From positions 3,267,080 to 3,331,079 of the forward strand of contig RQOL01000466.1 in assembly GCA_013076295.1 (NCBI GenBank): a stretch of DNA of 64,000 nt, written 5' to 3'. The DNA is from Sanderia malayensis (taxonomy: Eukaryota; Cnidaria; Scyphozoa; Semaeostomeae; Pelagiidae). Position 1 is the first letter of the stretch. Each line of letters opens with the position of its first letter. The position numbers and the translations under genes are program-made. Below, piece after piece: positions 35,524-49,054 of the stretch. Under the pieces are notes generated by a model. That model saw only the letters and a program-made list of their open reading frames with translations. It was not told where the DNA came from and did no database searches.

Positions 35524-37483
35524 AAGAAAGCTGGACTAAATGCAAGGTGAGACCACGCAATTCGATTCAAAACAGGTTTACGCTGACTAACATCCACGAT
35601 AACTTTTCCAATTTCACGTTATTTCTCCCAAAAACTACAGAGAATTATTTAAGAAAATATATTGCATCACTCCATCTGATATATTCTCGTTGGCTTTGGC
35701 AATATTTAGCAAAAATCCTCCATAGTTTCAGAGACACAAACCTTGAGGTGCGAGGGCTCGAGCACGTGACCGCCACGGTTTCACAAGACTGAGCTGGATA
35801 ATTTCGTCAATCGCAAGAAATTCTCGAGACTTTATTCTAATAAATTCAACTTCAACCGCTTTCAAATACTCGGAATTTACTACCAGTGATCTGTGACAAC
35901 GGAATCGATATATATTTATACGTTTTCGCTTCTGTTCAGTGTGTAAAAACGATGAGAACTCAAGCACAATTTACAACTGTCATGGCGGCTGCTTATTGTA
36001 CAAAACATCGATCGATTGCTTCGACTTCACTTCACCAAGTCACAGCTTTACGTAATCCACGAAGAAGAAAAACATACGCATGCGTCAAAAACATTCTATT
36101 TAGGCCCAGGCCCTCCTTTCTTCTCAGCATCAAATTGAATTTCTCTTCCATTATGGTTTTCGAAGAATCGAATCTTTTTTGCAAGATGTTCCTTGATATA
36201 TCAGTTCATTTTCTTTTTATCAAATCCAAAGTTCCCATCTGATAATCTTTATGATTTGGATTATTGATTACTTTGCTTTTGTATGATAAACCACACTCCT
36301 TTGCTTCTGAAAAAACCCTAAAGAGGAAAAAGTCAATTTCATTTTTCTATGATACATTATTTTACACGTTAGAAATTCGAGGGGCAACTTAAACCTTTTG
36401 ATAAATATAAAATAAGTACATGTTCATTGATTTGGTTAGACACCACCAAGTTCTACGACTTCTGTTTGGCTGATTGCCCCCATCATCTTGCCCTTGAGAC
36501 CCTAGCATAGCAACCATACCCTGACATAGTACCCACGACATTTTTTGTGAATTTATGACATAATGCTCCTAAGCATCTTCATAACCTAAAATAAAAGAGA
36601 ATATAAAGTTAAATTAAAAATTTTCATTTTGAAGCCTGCAATAATTTTCCAAAAAAGGACATGCCTGCCTCTTGCCTAGGCCCAACATGGTTGTTCTAAA
36701 CCAGGATGGATGATGGAAACCTAAGCAAGAAATAATAACTATTTCTAAAAATTCTTTTACCCAGAAAGAATTTATTTCAGTGCATGTATTTCTTGATTGA
36801 AAATTCCCCATTTTCTTCATCTTGCCAAAATTCATATTTATTTGATTTATATGCTGATCGAAATACTACACACTATTCAACTCATCTGAAGATTTTTTTT
36901 CCACTTGTAAATAAACTTGTAAGCTCCGGACATGCGCAGTAAGTATTATGATTGCCATGGCAGACATGATGCTAGTGGCAATTATTGCTTTTACTTCACA
37001 GCATCACTCAAACTCAAACTCAAACTCAAAATGTTTTTTCAGCATAAAATTGACTAATTACATCATACTGATAAAAAAAAGATTAAGTACAGGAATACAT
37101 CTTTTTTTTTTAATAGAAAAACATGGTTGAATGTAAAAAATATGTAATTTTAACAATTTAACTCATTTTAACAATTGTTAAAAGCTCTGCTTCATCTGCT
37201 CTATCTGCGGATAAGTTTCACATCTTTTATGTGATAATATAACGTGCTATTTCCAGTCTGTTTTTTCAAAATCACTTTCATTTTGTTTTCCTTTTATTCT
37301 GACCGAATAACCTTTACCGGATGTCCGGAATACAAAACAATGATCGACGCCTCGATTTTCTCGGTTCCATATTTTGGTGCATACTTTTAATCACTTGCGT
37401 TGCTAAGAGCAGGAAATGCATTTGGTGTGAAAAAGTCGCCAACGGCTGTTGACAGAAGGACCTGTCAGTAAAGTGACAAAAAC
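35524..37483. other. Intergenic region between KANSL1 and the PX-BAR gene
   Basis: About 2 kb without a recognisable gene. The segment near 35720-36100 is G+C-richer and probably contains the KANSL1 promoter. A short ACTCAA repeat lies at 37008-37031. The stretch just before 37484 holds the presumed 5' UTR of the next gene. Confidence 0.45.
37008..37031. repeat. (ACTCAA)n simple repeat
   Basis: About four copies of the hexamer ACTCAA are in tandem. Confidence 0.8.
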
Positions 37484-37519
37484 ATGTCACTGCTAGAAGA
37501 GTGTCTCCTAAATTGGTGA
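37484..37519 (+). other. Upstream ORF or non-coding 5' exon of the PX-BAR gene
   Basis: An ATG opens 11 codons (MSLLEECLLNW) and stops at TGA, 25 bp before the main ORF start. A donor-like GTGAGT sits at the end, but no acceptor in the next 60 bp keeps frame. It is best read as a uORF that could dampen translation. Confidence 0.35.
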
Positions 37520-37544
37520 GTAAGTTATTTTGGGTTTTTTAAAA

Positions 37545-40500
37545 ATGCTCTACCGAGCCAACCTTGGCTCGCCAGGAAATGGCAACAATGTTGGAGGTGG
37601 TGATCGAAATTTGAAAGAAAAGCGTCATGGATTGGGAAGGCTTGATTCAGGTATTGATTTGGAACTAAGTTTAGGAAGTAATACCAGCGGAGGAGCGATC
37701 AGACCAGATGATTTTCTTGTTGTCCATCCCGGAGATGTTTTCAAACCTGTGGATGTACCAGACGATAAAAAGCTGATTTATGTTGAAAAAATCAACAGTA
37801 TGTGGAGTGTAGAAGAGCAATTTGAAGATGGTATTGATTCGAATGGGGTTTTTAACATGGATGATGTTAATTGCAATCAACAAGATACTCCTACTATTAT
37901 TAAGGGTTATATTCCTGCAAAACTCGTTGAGATAGATCTCGTTTCAAGTCCTTGTCAATCTGAAATTGATGGACAATATTGCTCATCTTGTGGTTGCAGT
38001 ACTTGTTTTAATGACAATGATGACAAATTACCAAGCCGTTCTTTAGTTAAAAAGGTAAGTAAAGTAGTACCTAGTAATAATGAAGATTATTTAATAGTGA
38101 TTATGAAAGTGAAAGAGAAAGTGGTGTTTACATATTTTTGCTTTTGTAGCTTGAAGATGAAAACAAAAGTTTAAAAGCCCAAATCCAGGAGCTTTCAATA
38201 ACCAACAACAGGTAGCATTACTTAAACTGAATTTAACCTAGAAAGTTATTTTCATTAATTACATTGATATATCTACTTGATTTCTTCCATAAAATGTTTT
38301 GGCAATGGATAGTCATTTTGTTTTACTTGTTGGTTTTTAGTTTGTTGGATAGTCTGAGTTGGAATGGAGATGATGATCGTTTGGGGTTGAGTGCTTTAAA
38401 ATTGTCTGCTTCTCCACATGGTCAAAAATCGCCATGTCTTTTAAAATCTCCAATAGCAAGATCCATCCGATCCAGAGTAAGATAGTTTTGATTGATTAAT
38501 AAAAGATGAAATATAGTTTTCTTTTTAAATTCATGATAAGTGACCATTAATAAATTTGTCATAGACCATTACAAGTGACTCTTCCGAAGCAGATTCTGCT
38601 GAGATACTTTTCAAAGGAATTGAATTGCCAGTAGTTAAAGAGGTTGGTGAACAGTGCAGGAATCAGTTGCTCTTCAATTTTCAAGTGGAGGATATATAAG
38701 GCTTCCACACTTTACATATTGTCCTTTTACCACTTCAATCAATGCTATATATTAGTTTTAAAGTGAACATAATGTTAGTAATGCCAAATGGGTTGCCAAG
38801 TGGTCTGATACAAGTTTTTGTTAATTTTATTTTAAAGAAAGAAACTGTCTTAGAAGAAGATTTGATGCTGTCTTGTACACTATGCTCAAGAAAAATAAAG
38901 TAAGCTGAGCTGTTTCTCAAGATTTTCTAAACATTCTCACCCCAAGTTGTGCAAAGAACTATCCGTCTTTCTTTGCAAATTGCATTCAGCCATTATTCAA
39001 TGCATAATCCTATTATGTTTCTTTGCAAGGATTGCTGAACTTGAGATTCATTCTAAAGTCTGTTCCTCTGCCCCCTCCTCATCTGCTATATCAAGGTAGT
39101 TTTGAAATTCTATTTGTCATACATTGTAAAAGTTCTATGGCCATTCCTCTCCACTAAGCCACCTCTCTATTTAGTCTTCTTTCTTGTAAGACCTTTTTGA
39201 GACAAAATTATGAATTAAGCCTCTCTGTCTTATAAGCCCTCCCCTTTAGAAGACCAAAGCCTAAATAGGCCTCCCAGGGCCTTAATAGAGCTTTTACAGT
39301 GATATATGTAATGATGAAATCACCTCTGTATGCATTTAATGACAACTATAAGTACTACATACCCTCCTAGCTTTTCTATAATTGAATATTTATTTCATCC
39401 TTACTCCTCAATCTGTTAATATCAAGAAATAATCACAAATTTTTGTTTTATCTCAGGTGATTATTTCATGCTTATCTTTCAGTCTTGTTTTTTATTCTGT
39501 TTTAGTCATATGGCTCCAGATGTACTTTTAGTAAATGTTACCCAAGTGAATTTCAGTTCACCCACAGATCAGCTTCTTAAAGTCATCACAAAAGTAAGAA
39601 ACATATTATCTATAACTGAGGCTTGATAAATTTAACAGAGAATAAGATAAGACATTTTTTTCGATTGGTTTGAGTTAACTGACACATGAAAAATATCCCA
39701 TTGTTGTTGTTATAATGTGCACTCTTGAATTTCAGACGACCATGGAGAACTTTGATGGGCATATTTTCGAAGTTAACCGAAAAATTGATGATTTTGTGTG
39801 GCTCAGAGAAATGTTGCAGGTAATCAGTTAGTTAAATGGATTTATAGCTATGCCCAAGCCCAAACTATGGCCACAGCTATGCAAACTTATATTTTAAAAA
39901 CAACCATCTCTAATCCTTTGAGCTGCTTCACAATGGCTGCAATAGTATTTTGCTTGTTCTTTCAAGGATTAAATTGAAACTACATTCCACCTAGCAATGT
40001 TCCTTGACAGCTAAACAAATCCGCGTATATATATGTGTAGCAACCTGCTACAATTATTGTGATCTTGTTTAGATTAAAACTCGGCAAAAGTGTCAGTTGC
40101 AATATAATTGATCTTGATTGTATTCTTAGCGCTGTTGTCCTAGTCGTATCGTGCCATGTTTACAACTACATGGAAACGTTAATGGTGAGTCTTTGCATGC
40201 GATGAATATCTTTTTCACACTATCAATAATAAATTGTTCCCTCTCATCTTTTATTCTCTGATGTTTTTGTTTCTATTATGGCGATATTTGTCTTCATTCC
40301 CAGGTAATTTCCGTGGAGTCGAAAGGTTTCTCAGTCGTCTGAGTTTTCACAAGGTAAGTCGTAGCTTCATTAATTGTAATTTTATGACTTTGTATTTGGT
40401 GTTTGATTTTCTTTTTAATGCTTTTCAGGTTTTGAAATCTCAAAACTTGGTTAAAGAATTTCTTAGTCTAAAGGTACGTGTACAAATACTAAAACTTTTA

Positions 40501-43304
40501 TTTCGCTTTTAAATGTTGTCTCGAGACAATTAGATGCTAGATGCTTTATTTGATAAAAAAATAAGTCATGCTTACTGATTTATTGCAATAAAATAATTTT
40601 AAACAAATAGTTACATAATTGATTTGTACAAGATCATTTACTGGTTTATTGTTTTTATTAATGCTTGGTTTTATTTTTTTCAATTTATTCTTCTTTTTTG
40701 CAGGATATAGAACCTTTGATGAAGCAATACAACATCAGATATCCGCTTGCATTATGTTCATCATCGCGTTATGACAATGTTTCAATTGATGAAAGTAGTT
40801 TACTCTATAAAGCAAAGGTGAACTTTGCATTTTTTTTTATCATTTTGTGATTGATCTTTCTGTATATATATATATATATATATATCTATGTATCCATCCG
40901 CAATATTTCGACCTCAGCGAAGTTAACATATTGAAGTTTAGTCTTCTCTTCGATTCCTTCATTCTGGCAAGGAAAATATTGTTCAGATATACACACCAGA
41001 TATTCTTCTTTCTGCTTTTCTCTGTTTTTTTTTACTAATTTAATAAGCATATTTGTTTATTTGAAGCAATATCTTTCATCTTTATTGGAAAGACTGACGG
41101 ATCTTACTGAACACTTAAGAAAAAGTATTAAGACGGAAGACGATACTGGTTGGTATATGTCTTATCTTTGTAGATTTGTATCTTTTTATACAAAGTGTGA
41201 TCTTGTACACACACTGGGACCTCTGTTATCTAATATCTAATGGTGGATAAATGAAACCGCATAACAAAGAAATTCCATTTACATCCCTCAGCATTATTGC
41301 CTGCCTTTTTGATAAGGCGAGCGCTACTAAGTCGCGTTGTATGTATACATTTTCCATCTTTTTGCAGGCTCTATAAGTGAAAGATTCAAAGCTATTAGTG
41401 AAGTAGAAAATAATGAAACCTATCTTAAGGTATCTTCTATTTGTTTATATGTAGGCTTCAGAAGTGTTCTTCATTTATACATTACCCATTGCTGACATTA
41501 CGCAATGCGTGCGTTGCGATCGATTATAACTGTAACTGAACCAGATACCTTTGAACCAAATATTCTACAATGTGATCATTTAAGTATTAAATCGATCTTA
41601 AATTTATTTATCCTTGAGGATTTTAGATTGAGTTATTAAGCAGAATTTAGTCATTAATTTTAACTCAGTAAGACTTGATCCATATGAATTCTGGTTGATT
41701 AAGCTTTGATGGTATTTGCAGATTGCGGCAAGTGGTCTGAGTAGAATAACCCAAAAAACCACGAAAAATGAAGTAAGTGTTACTGTATTTTAGCTCAACT
41801 TATTTTTACATGCAGTTTACACTAGCTATATGGCTTTGAATATCTGTTTCCGTGTATTAGCTGTCAAAATCTGCTTTTTTATGGATTAATTGTGAAGTTC
41901 TGTCCACATTTGCTTTCTTTTTAGGATGAGAGTTACGAAGCCGCATTGGTTGAAGAACTTGAAAGTGTTATTGGAAATATTAAAGAAGCATTGGTAATCT
42001 TTATTTATCCTTTTCCCTCGAGTTATGTCGCAGCTTTTCTTCATTCTATTTCTGTTAATTTCTATTCATAAAATTTGCAAAAACGTGCCGATAACTTTTG
42101 ACATGAAATATAACTATTTTCACTACTATGTCGCTTTTTTCTGTTTTTACAATTTGATAAAATTTTATTTTATGCTAATAATACTTATTACTTTCCAGCA
42201 ACTCCTGAAACGTGTTGAAGTTAAAACTACAAATTTCCTTTATTGGAAAGAGGAAATGAAACTTTACGAAGAGGAAAGTGTGAGTTTATTACATTTTTAT
42301 TCAACTAATTGCCGATGTTTACAAGTTGACTCAAATTTGCTACAACTTTGTAAAAAGACAGCAATATATTTTGAATCATTTCCTTTTGTGGACCCAATCT
42401 AACTTATGCATCCTTTGCCGTTTGAATTGATGTTTTTATGTGTCTAAAATTGATATTCCCACAAAATTTGACTTTATTTTTTTAAATAGATCTTTTTTAT
42501 TTTTGTTACATTTCATTTGTTAAAGGTATTTTATCTATACAAATTTAAAACACACTGAGATAGTGGCGAGATTTTTACTTCAGATTGATTTTGGTAAAAA
42601 AACATGGACAGATTATATAATCATCGAATTATATCGTTAATAATTGCAATTATTTTTATAGAGTGGCAAAAATAAGACTGGTCATGGTTCAAAAGCAACA
42701 TGTACAAAAAAATGGGCTGAGGTAAGGAAGATAGATATTTTATTAAGTAAATGCGACCACAGTGAGATAAACTAATAGAATCATTCTGTTGTTCCACTCC
42801 TGTCACACGTCTTGGTAAATTTCTGAAAGATTTTTCAACTCTTTGTTCAATGTTTCTTAGTTTTTCTCTCCTCCGTATTGTTATTGTCTTTTTTTTCTCA
42901 TTGTAGGCATCTGCAAATGTCCTTCAAGCAAAATCAAGTTTAGAAAACATATGCAAGAGCGTGTCAGAAGAACTAACCACCTTTGATTTCATGAAAGAAC
43001 AGGATCTCAAACAAATTCTCATCGATTTCGCCGATGGACAGTTTCAAACTTACGAAAAGGTTTGTTAAATAACATTTGAATTCGAAATAAATTCATTATT
43101 TCAATGGGATTTTTCAATGATGTATATCTCCATGCATCATATATTAAACACCATGAAATTGTAAATAATGTTGTAAATGACTCTTGGTGATTTGATTGTA
43201 TTTATTTTATTTCTTGTTTGCAGTTGCAGAGTAAATGGTACGGCGTGCGCATAATGCTTGACGCTAACATAATTCCAGAAAAAAGGGCTTTTGTCATGTC
43301 ATAA
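37545..43304 (+). CDS. Sorting-nexin-like protein: coiled coil, C2HC zinc finger, PX and BAR domains
   Basis: Twenty exons: 37545-38054, 38150-38211, 38341-38476, 38565-38642, 38838-38899, 39030-39095, 39506-39593, 39736-39819, 40130-40184, 40304-40353, 40429-40473, 40704-40817, 41067-41148, 41368-41429, 41722-41772, 41925-41993, 42199-42279, 42662-42721, 42907-43059, 43224-43304. They join in frame to 662 aa. The first ~260 residues are acidic, with a short coiled coil (LEDENKSLKAQIQEL). A C-x2-C-x11-H-x3-C finger follows (C275, C278, H290, C294). A PX domain lies at ~304-412 with VNRKIDDFVWL (phosphoinositide-contact Arg R349), an IVP loop and FRGVERFLSRLSFHKVL. A helical BAR-like region follows (413-662) with the family's late helix pattern. 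It probably binds endosomal membrane. I know no standard vertebrate sorting nexin with this finger, so no symbol is given. Confidence 0.8.
39121..39303. mobile_element. Small MITE in intron 6 of the PX-BAR gene
   Basis: The left end CATTGTAAAAGTTCTATGGCC and the inverse of the right end (CACTGTAAAAGCTCTAT.. GGCC) are imperfect inverted repeats about 180 bp apart. The interior is made of AAGCCTC-type words resembling, but not matching, the element at 2931. No coding capacity. Confidence 0.5.
40863..40886. repeat. (TA)n microsatellite in an intron of the PX-BAR gene
   Basis: An uninterrupted TA dinucleotide run of about 11 copies. Confidence 0.85.
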
Positions 43305-46120
43305 ATGAGGTAACATAATTTGATATTTGCTTTTAACCCTTTTATTTTTATCTCGAGCGACTACAGCATGCGTACAACACAACACATTATCTACACAAGA
43401 AGCGTTTTATTTCAGGTTGAATGCCATAGCTATATATTGCTATAAACATTCCATTCCTTTATTACAGTTTTTGAACATAATACGTTAATAATTGGTAATT
43501 ACTTGTGCAGCTGTTACGCTGTGATATTTGTGGCCAGTGGCATTCAATGCTTTTTGTTGTGACATTTGATGATGCTAAGGGTGTCCTTTCATGTGCATAC
43601 ATTCCTATATTGCTTCTCATTTGACGCCCATCTGTGTGTTCTTTGCTCCCTTCCCTTTTAATGCATATTCTCGAATTTTTTATTTGTCCATTACAGTTTC
43701 TGTCGCATCTTGTCAACTCATTAGTTTTTATAATTCCATGAGCAGTATTTTATTTTTTCATTACAGAATTTCTTTTTCGTTTATTTCGCGACATTCCTCT
43801 CTCATATCGTGCATTTTGCAATAATGTTGCAATGCTCTCGTGCACCAGTGTTAAACTATATCTCGTTATGTTTCAGGGCTTTGGTAAATATGTATATATT
43901 CCTGAGTTCATGAAAAAAAATATCTTGCGGATCATTATGGAAGAGATATTTGTAGCAGTTTATATTGTCTGAGAATTGTTTAAAACATTCCTTTTGGTTA
44001 TAAAAACTCTTATTTTATTTTTTGTGAGTGTGACAATAATACTAATAATGTTCTAATAAGTTAAATGCTATGGAATTGGAATGTTACTTGCGAATTAATT
44101 TATAAGCTTTGTTGTGCATGAAATTTCTGTAATTTAATCACATCTGGGTGTGTGTTTCAAACAAAGTTGCCTCCCAAGAACTTCACAGCAATACAGAATA
44201 TTTTTTGTTGATGATGTTCTTATTGCTTTGCAATTCTCGGGAGACGATATATTGGTATCATTTCATGCATTACGCTGTTTCCATAACGTTCGTTAATGTT
44301 GCTAATTAATTATATTTGGTGGTCTTAAGAGCTAATAAAAATAATATATATGAATTATTGTAAATCACGGCACAAAAAAACTGCTGGTCATTTTCTTGTG
44401 ATGTGTTTGATGGGAAATTTACAAAAGTTTAATGTTAATGATGATGTAAATAACTATTTCATTTGTAATATTAATTTGAATGGCAAATTGTTTATCTAAT
44501 GCTGATTATTACGATAATGAAGGCATGAGTATTATACTTTTTTATCTCCTCCTTTCCAAGCCAGCCACTGTTTCTTTCTTTCAGCGCCCTTTTTTTGTTC
44601 TTTTACCACGCTCGAATTGACCCGACAAGCGGATTTGCAATTAGATGGTGGCAAGGTTTTTCCGATTTCTAAAGTTGTTTGCGTTAACCGTTAAATACTT
44701 GTTTACAGTAAGCAAACATTTGAATGCACAGCTCAGAATTTTTTCCATTGTTCGGTCTTCACGAACAATTTCCCATCATAATTGCGTCGTTTTTTTCTTG
44801 GCTGTCTTCATAATTATATGTAGCTCAGGAATAATCATAATTAACATTCCTTTATTTATTTCCGGGGGGCGTGTAATGCAGGCCGATGCATAGCCTTTTT
44901 TGTGTTGATTTAGATGTTGTTGTTGTTGTTGCTGTAAATGCGTCGTCTTGAATTCTGACACACTGCATTTGATAACATCAAGAATTGTGGTTGTGTAGCC
45001 CAGTTGGTAAGGCGCTGATCCTTTGGATACCATCCTTCACTGGGCCATCCCAGCCATGCGTGAGTATTTTTAGCACTTTTATTTGTTTAATGTATTAAGA
45101 AGGGCTTACAACTCCAAACCTAAATCTGGCTTGGTTTGTTAGCATGACGTAGACACTAACGTAATTTCGTATTGATTTAATTATTCGTGCATTTTATTGA
45201 TGAAATTAGCGCGCAATTTGATTTGGTTACGAAAATAGCACACCGTGAAATTAAGAAGAACAAGATTAAACGTAATAACTATCATACTAATACCAATAAT
45301 ATAATTATCAATCTTTTCTTTCTACGTCTAGATCTCCTGCTGAATTTATTGTTTCAATTCCACCAAATAGGCAACGCAGAGGTGGCCATTGAAAGTATTC
45401 CTCTGATTTGGGAAGGCATTTGAAAAGAAGTTGATGCTTTTATCATGTGTGTGGCTGCATAATGTAAATTAACTTCAACTCGATATCAATAGGGCTCAAA
45501 ACATAAAGCTGCTATTCGAAGCGTTAGAAGGAGTTAAGAAGTCCCCAAGGGACCCGACCCAGCCCTCTTCGTAAACACAACATGCAAAATTCACCAAGGT
45601 GCATATATTGCACGAAAAATAATTTGCAATTATGAAATGTTATTGGAAAACAAATTCGCATGGCTACATGAAAAGAAAATTGTTATAATGAAGCAACGAG
45701 GACAGCATGGTATTTTGTCCGCGTCATGCTTCATTGGAAGCAACTCAATTGGAAGACGACGAATACAAAGACAATATGACTTTTTTAGTTGTCCCCCTGC
45801 GTGATAAAAGTTCAATGTTGAATGGCGACACAATAGAATGTTATCTACATCTGTTCGGGCTTTTCAAATGGCTGATATTTTCGCCATTTTCTCAAGATAA
45901 AATAAGTGAAAGAACTACTGTCCGAGCACCGTAAGTTTTTTCTCAGCTCTGTTTTGTGAAACAATTAGGCCCACTGCTCAATTGCCCAGCTCTCTTGCTG
46001 CTGTAATCATACTGGAGCTGTAATTATAATTATTGTTCAACTTCATGGACATTTTACAGCTAGTTTGAAGAATTGTTATGATATGGAAGGCAATTAACCG
46101 GCACAAATTTGTACTATACT
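43305..46120. other. Intergenic region
   Basis: About 2.8 kb with no recognised gene. It contains the PX-BAR gene 3' UTR, a GTT run near 44914-44932, a tRNA-like fragment near 44988 and an unrecognised 75-codon frame at 45707-45934. That frame ends beside a donor-like GTAAGT and might be a 5' UTR exon of the gene at 46121. Confidence 0.4.
44988..45060 (+). repeat. tRNA-like fragment, probable SINE head
   Basis: The sequence TAGCCCAGTTGGTAAGGCGC fits an RNA polymerase III A box and tRNA D-arm. A cloverleaf cannot be completed, and the B box is degenerate (GGGCCATCCC instead of GGTTCGANTCC). A functional tRNA is unlikely. A tRNA-derived SINE or tRNA pseudogene is the better reading. Confidence 0.35.
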
Positions 46121-48403
46121 ATGCAGAGAAGGGATAGGATAACTCGAAGAGAAACATGCTGCTTATTCTGTGATCTAAGAATCGGCATAATTGTCATTGC
46201 AATTATGGGGCTTGTAAGTAATTATTTTGATCATTTAATAGCTTCTTCTTTTCTTCTCTTTGCGTCATGCATCTTTTTATTTTTGTTTCTGGGCAGCGAA
46301 TAAATTATTCCGTTGCCATTTGCGTCAAAGTAAATAAGCTTCCGCGTTGCGTTGTACAACTTTATAACATAGCAAAATTTATTTCAAGTGATTCTTTTGG
46401 GGATCAAGTGATGTGTGTCGTGTTGATGAGAGCAAAGTTGTCAAATCAGTTCATCTTTGCATGTTAAATATAATCTAGTTCCACCAATAATGCGCTAAGA
46501 ATATTTTCAACTATTTATATCGAAGTCGAAAGAGATGTCGCTATCATGTTTTAGCGGCTTAAAAGTTGTATTTTGTTATTATTGCAATGTAACAATATAA
46601 TAACACAAAACAGCATTACTGAACGATGAGTGTGTTTTTAAACCAATTCTCCCGTTTAATTCATTATTATTTCATCACTATTCTGTTGGAAGACAATGAG
46701 ATTTTTATTTATTTTCCATGTGGTTGTCAGCTTATCAGACCATCTTTTATACGTTTGATTCAAACATTCTAATGTTATGGTATCATGACGAGGTATCGAT
46801 TAATTTCATTTCCCGTTTATTTTCATGAACAAAACTACGTTTGTTTTGCATATCATTCAATTAACATATTTATATTCGATACGATTTGACCAAAGTCTCA
46901 ATCGTGAATCACTGGTTTGTGAAATTTCAAAACGGCATGCTTTATCTTTATCTTAACGATTTATGTGTGGCACCATGGATAACTTTGCCTTGAACAATAA
47001 CATTACTTAACTAAAACAGTTTGTTTTTCTTTTGGGTATTGGGCCCGCGAAGGTCAGCTATATTTTCTTATTTGTGTAGATCTATCTCTGGAGCTACGCT
47101 ACGCTAGCGTTTTCCATTATTTTTATGCAACTGATAGAAAATATAATAACAGTTATGAAAAACACATTTCTCGAAACACAGTTCTCCAAATTGGATACTT
47201 GAGAATTTTTGGCAATGACTTTTCTACTGATGTTTGCTTGAAAATGAGGTGTATTGTGAGAGCTAATTTGCACTCCTTCGCTTGATGTAAGATAATAATT
47301 TCCTTTCAACTGAATCAGTGAAATTTGTGTTCTTTAAAGATTTTATCAAATTCGTTGTGCTGAATCTGTGAACTTCAAATTATCCAAAGAACCTCCAAAT
47401 TCTATATGTCTGCAAATAACATTTTGAGACAAAGACTTTCCATTCAACTCTAAATTCTATTCCGAAAATTAGATTACCAATTTTCCAAGGCATCTTTCAC
47501 GTTGATAAAATTGTTGTTGGTTTATTTATAAAGGGACATATGTACATATTTACATATGTCCAAAATAAGGGACAAAAGTCCTGGGACATGTATGATTTTC
47601 ATTCTTCCGTGATCATCCACAGGAGTCTACTTGTAAGAACAACGTGGGTTTAGAGGGAGTGAGGGATTAAGTAAGGCCCACAAAAAGTTAGTTTACCATC
47701 CTGGCATTGCGTCAATGTATTTATGCATGATTTCAACCATCTTTATTTTCAGGTTGAAAGTGGGCAGCAGATAATCGTGTCATTGGCTTTGTCGATATCT
47801 TATTTTCCCGCCAATTCCAAGTTCCCTGCTAGCACGATATACATGCTGTACTTTTACACGATATTCCAAGTTATCGCTTTTGTCATCACTGCATTCGGTC
47901 TTCTCACTGTGACGTCACAAGGAAGACATTATAGACAGTCTTTACCGTTTTGGACTGTGACAACGTACATTATATCAGTGATTCAGATCATCTACCTGTT
48001 CTACGTGGTTGCTTACTTCAATCGGAGAGCATTTTCGATTATCGCACTATCGTTGGTCGTAATATTCGTGCCAAAAAACGTCTTCTTCGCCTTCGTGGTA
48101 CGTAAATACCATAAACTACTTAATGTTGGTTTCTTTACTGCTGATTACGATGAGCTCGAGTTAACCAGGGAAACATGGCGGCGCTCCAGAGCTGGAAGCT
48201 CGGCAAGAGATTCAATCAAGACTATGAAAGAGACAACTCTTGTTGGAATTCAAGAAGCCCTCTCTTCTAAATCCGAATCCAATCTCAACAGAAAGGTGTC
48301 GACGAATCTTCCATTGAAAGCAATTCCAGAATTATCAGAAAGCAAAGATTCGAGCGAAGGGGACATCGAATCAGATAAATGTTTCTCAATTAAACCAATG
48401 TGA
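46121..48403 (+). CDS. LAPTM4/5-like four-span membrane protein
   Basis: Two exons, 46121-46213 and 47753-48403, separated by a 1.5-kb intron, give 247 aa. The N-terminus carries RETCCLFCDLRIGIIVIAIM, which resembles the Cys-rich start of the first membrane span in lysosomal LAPTM proteins (CC..C..RTG). Four hydrophobic spans lie at about 21-48, 60-84, 97-119 and 124-147. The ~100-residue cytosolic tail is Ser/Glu-rich. It lacks the PPxY motifs that recruit Nedd4 ligases in LAPTM4/5. Location in late endosomes or lysosomes is inferred from the family resemblance only. Other insect- or invertebrate-type tetraspan families are possible. Confidence 0.6.
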
Positions 48404-49054
48404 TTCATCTGGTGCATTCATCTTTCTGCTTGGATCAAGCAAAGCAATGCTTCTCACATTTACATCATTAGAATATACCTCATTTGCATATCATTTGCAT
48501 TGTTGTTGTTGTAAGCGAAAGAGGACAGCAGACAACCGAAACGGAGGCTGAAAGCCATTTTGAAAAAGCCTCTCTTTCAACATGTTTGATACATGAAGCT
48601 AAAAAACCTCTAGGGAGGGGATGAAAGAATTATTGCATTGCTTGACATGCTGTTCAATGGAATTCAATGTTCAAAGGCGCTTCCAGGGAAATAGTTTAAG
48701 GAGAAGCTGTACTGGCAAAGCGTGCAGCAAAGAATTGAATGCTTTTTTAAAAGAATTCCAGGTAATATTTGATATATCTTTATTTGTACGCCGATATAAT
48801 TATTTTATTGAAAATATTACAACTGTTATAAGCAGAAACCATCCGCCGCTATTTAGCCACCATAATGTACTCAAGACACTGTAACATCTAATAATTATGT
48901 ATTTGGACTGAAATAATAGCACAGTATAACATAGGTCTGTGGTTTGTCAGTAATAATAAGATATAATCATGCAAGGATTTAAAATACTTCATCGTTTTAA
49001 GTTGTTTTCAAATGCTTTCCGTTTCTCACAACTTTTTTTGTCAATAAACCTTCA
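48404..49054. other. Convergent 3' region between the tetraspan and SDR genes
   Basis: This should hold the two 3' UTRs. An 87-codon frame at 48621 is not recognised and lacks supporting splice or start context. Confidence 0.4.

Noticed and set aside
37484..37557. A 42-nt intron joining the short MSLLEECLLN frame to the PX-BAR ORF
   Set aside because: The only acceptor in range puts the two parts out of frame.
45707..45934. A 75-codon frame ending at a donor-like site
   Set aside because: No recognisable family, and no in-frame partner exon. Kept only as a possible 5' UTR exon of the tetraspan gene.
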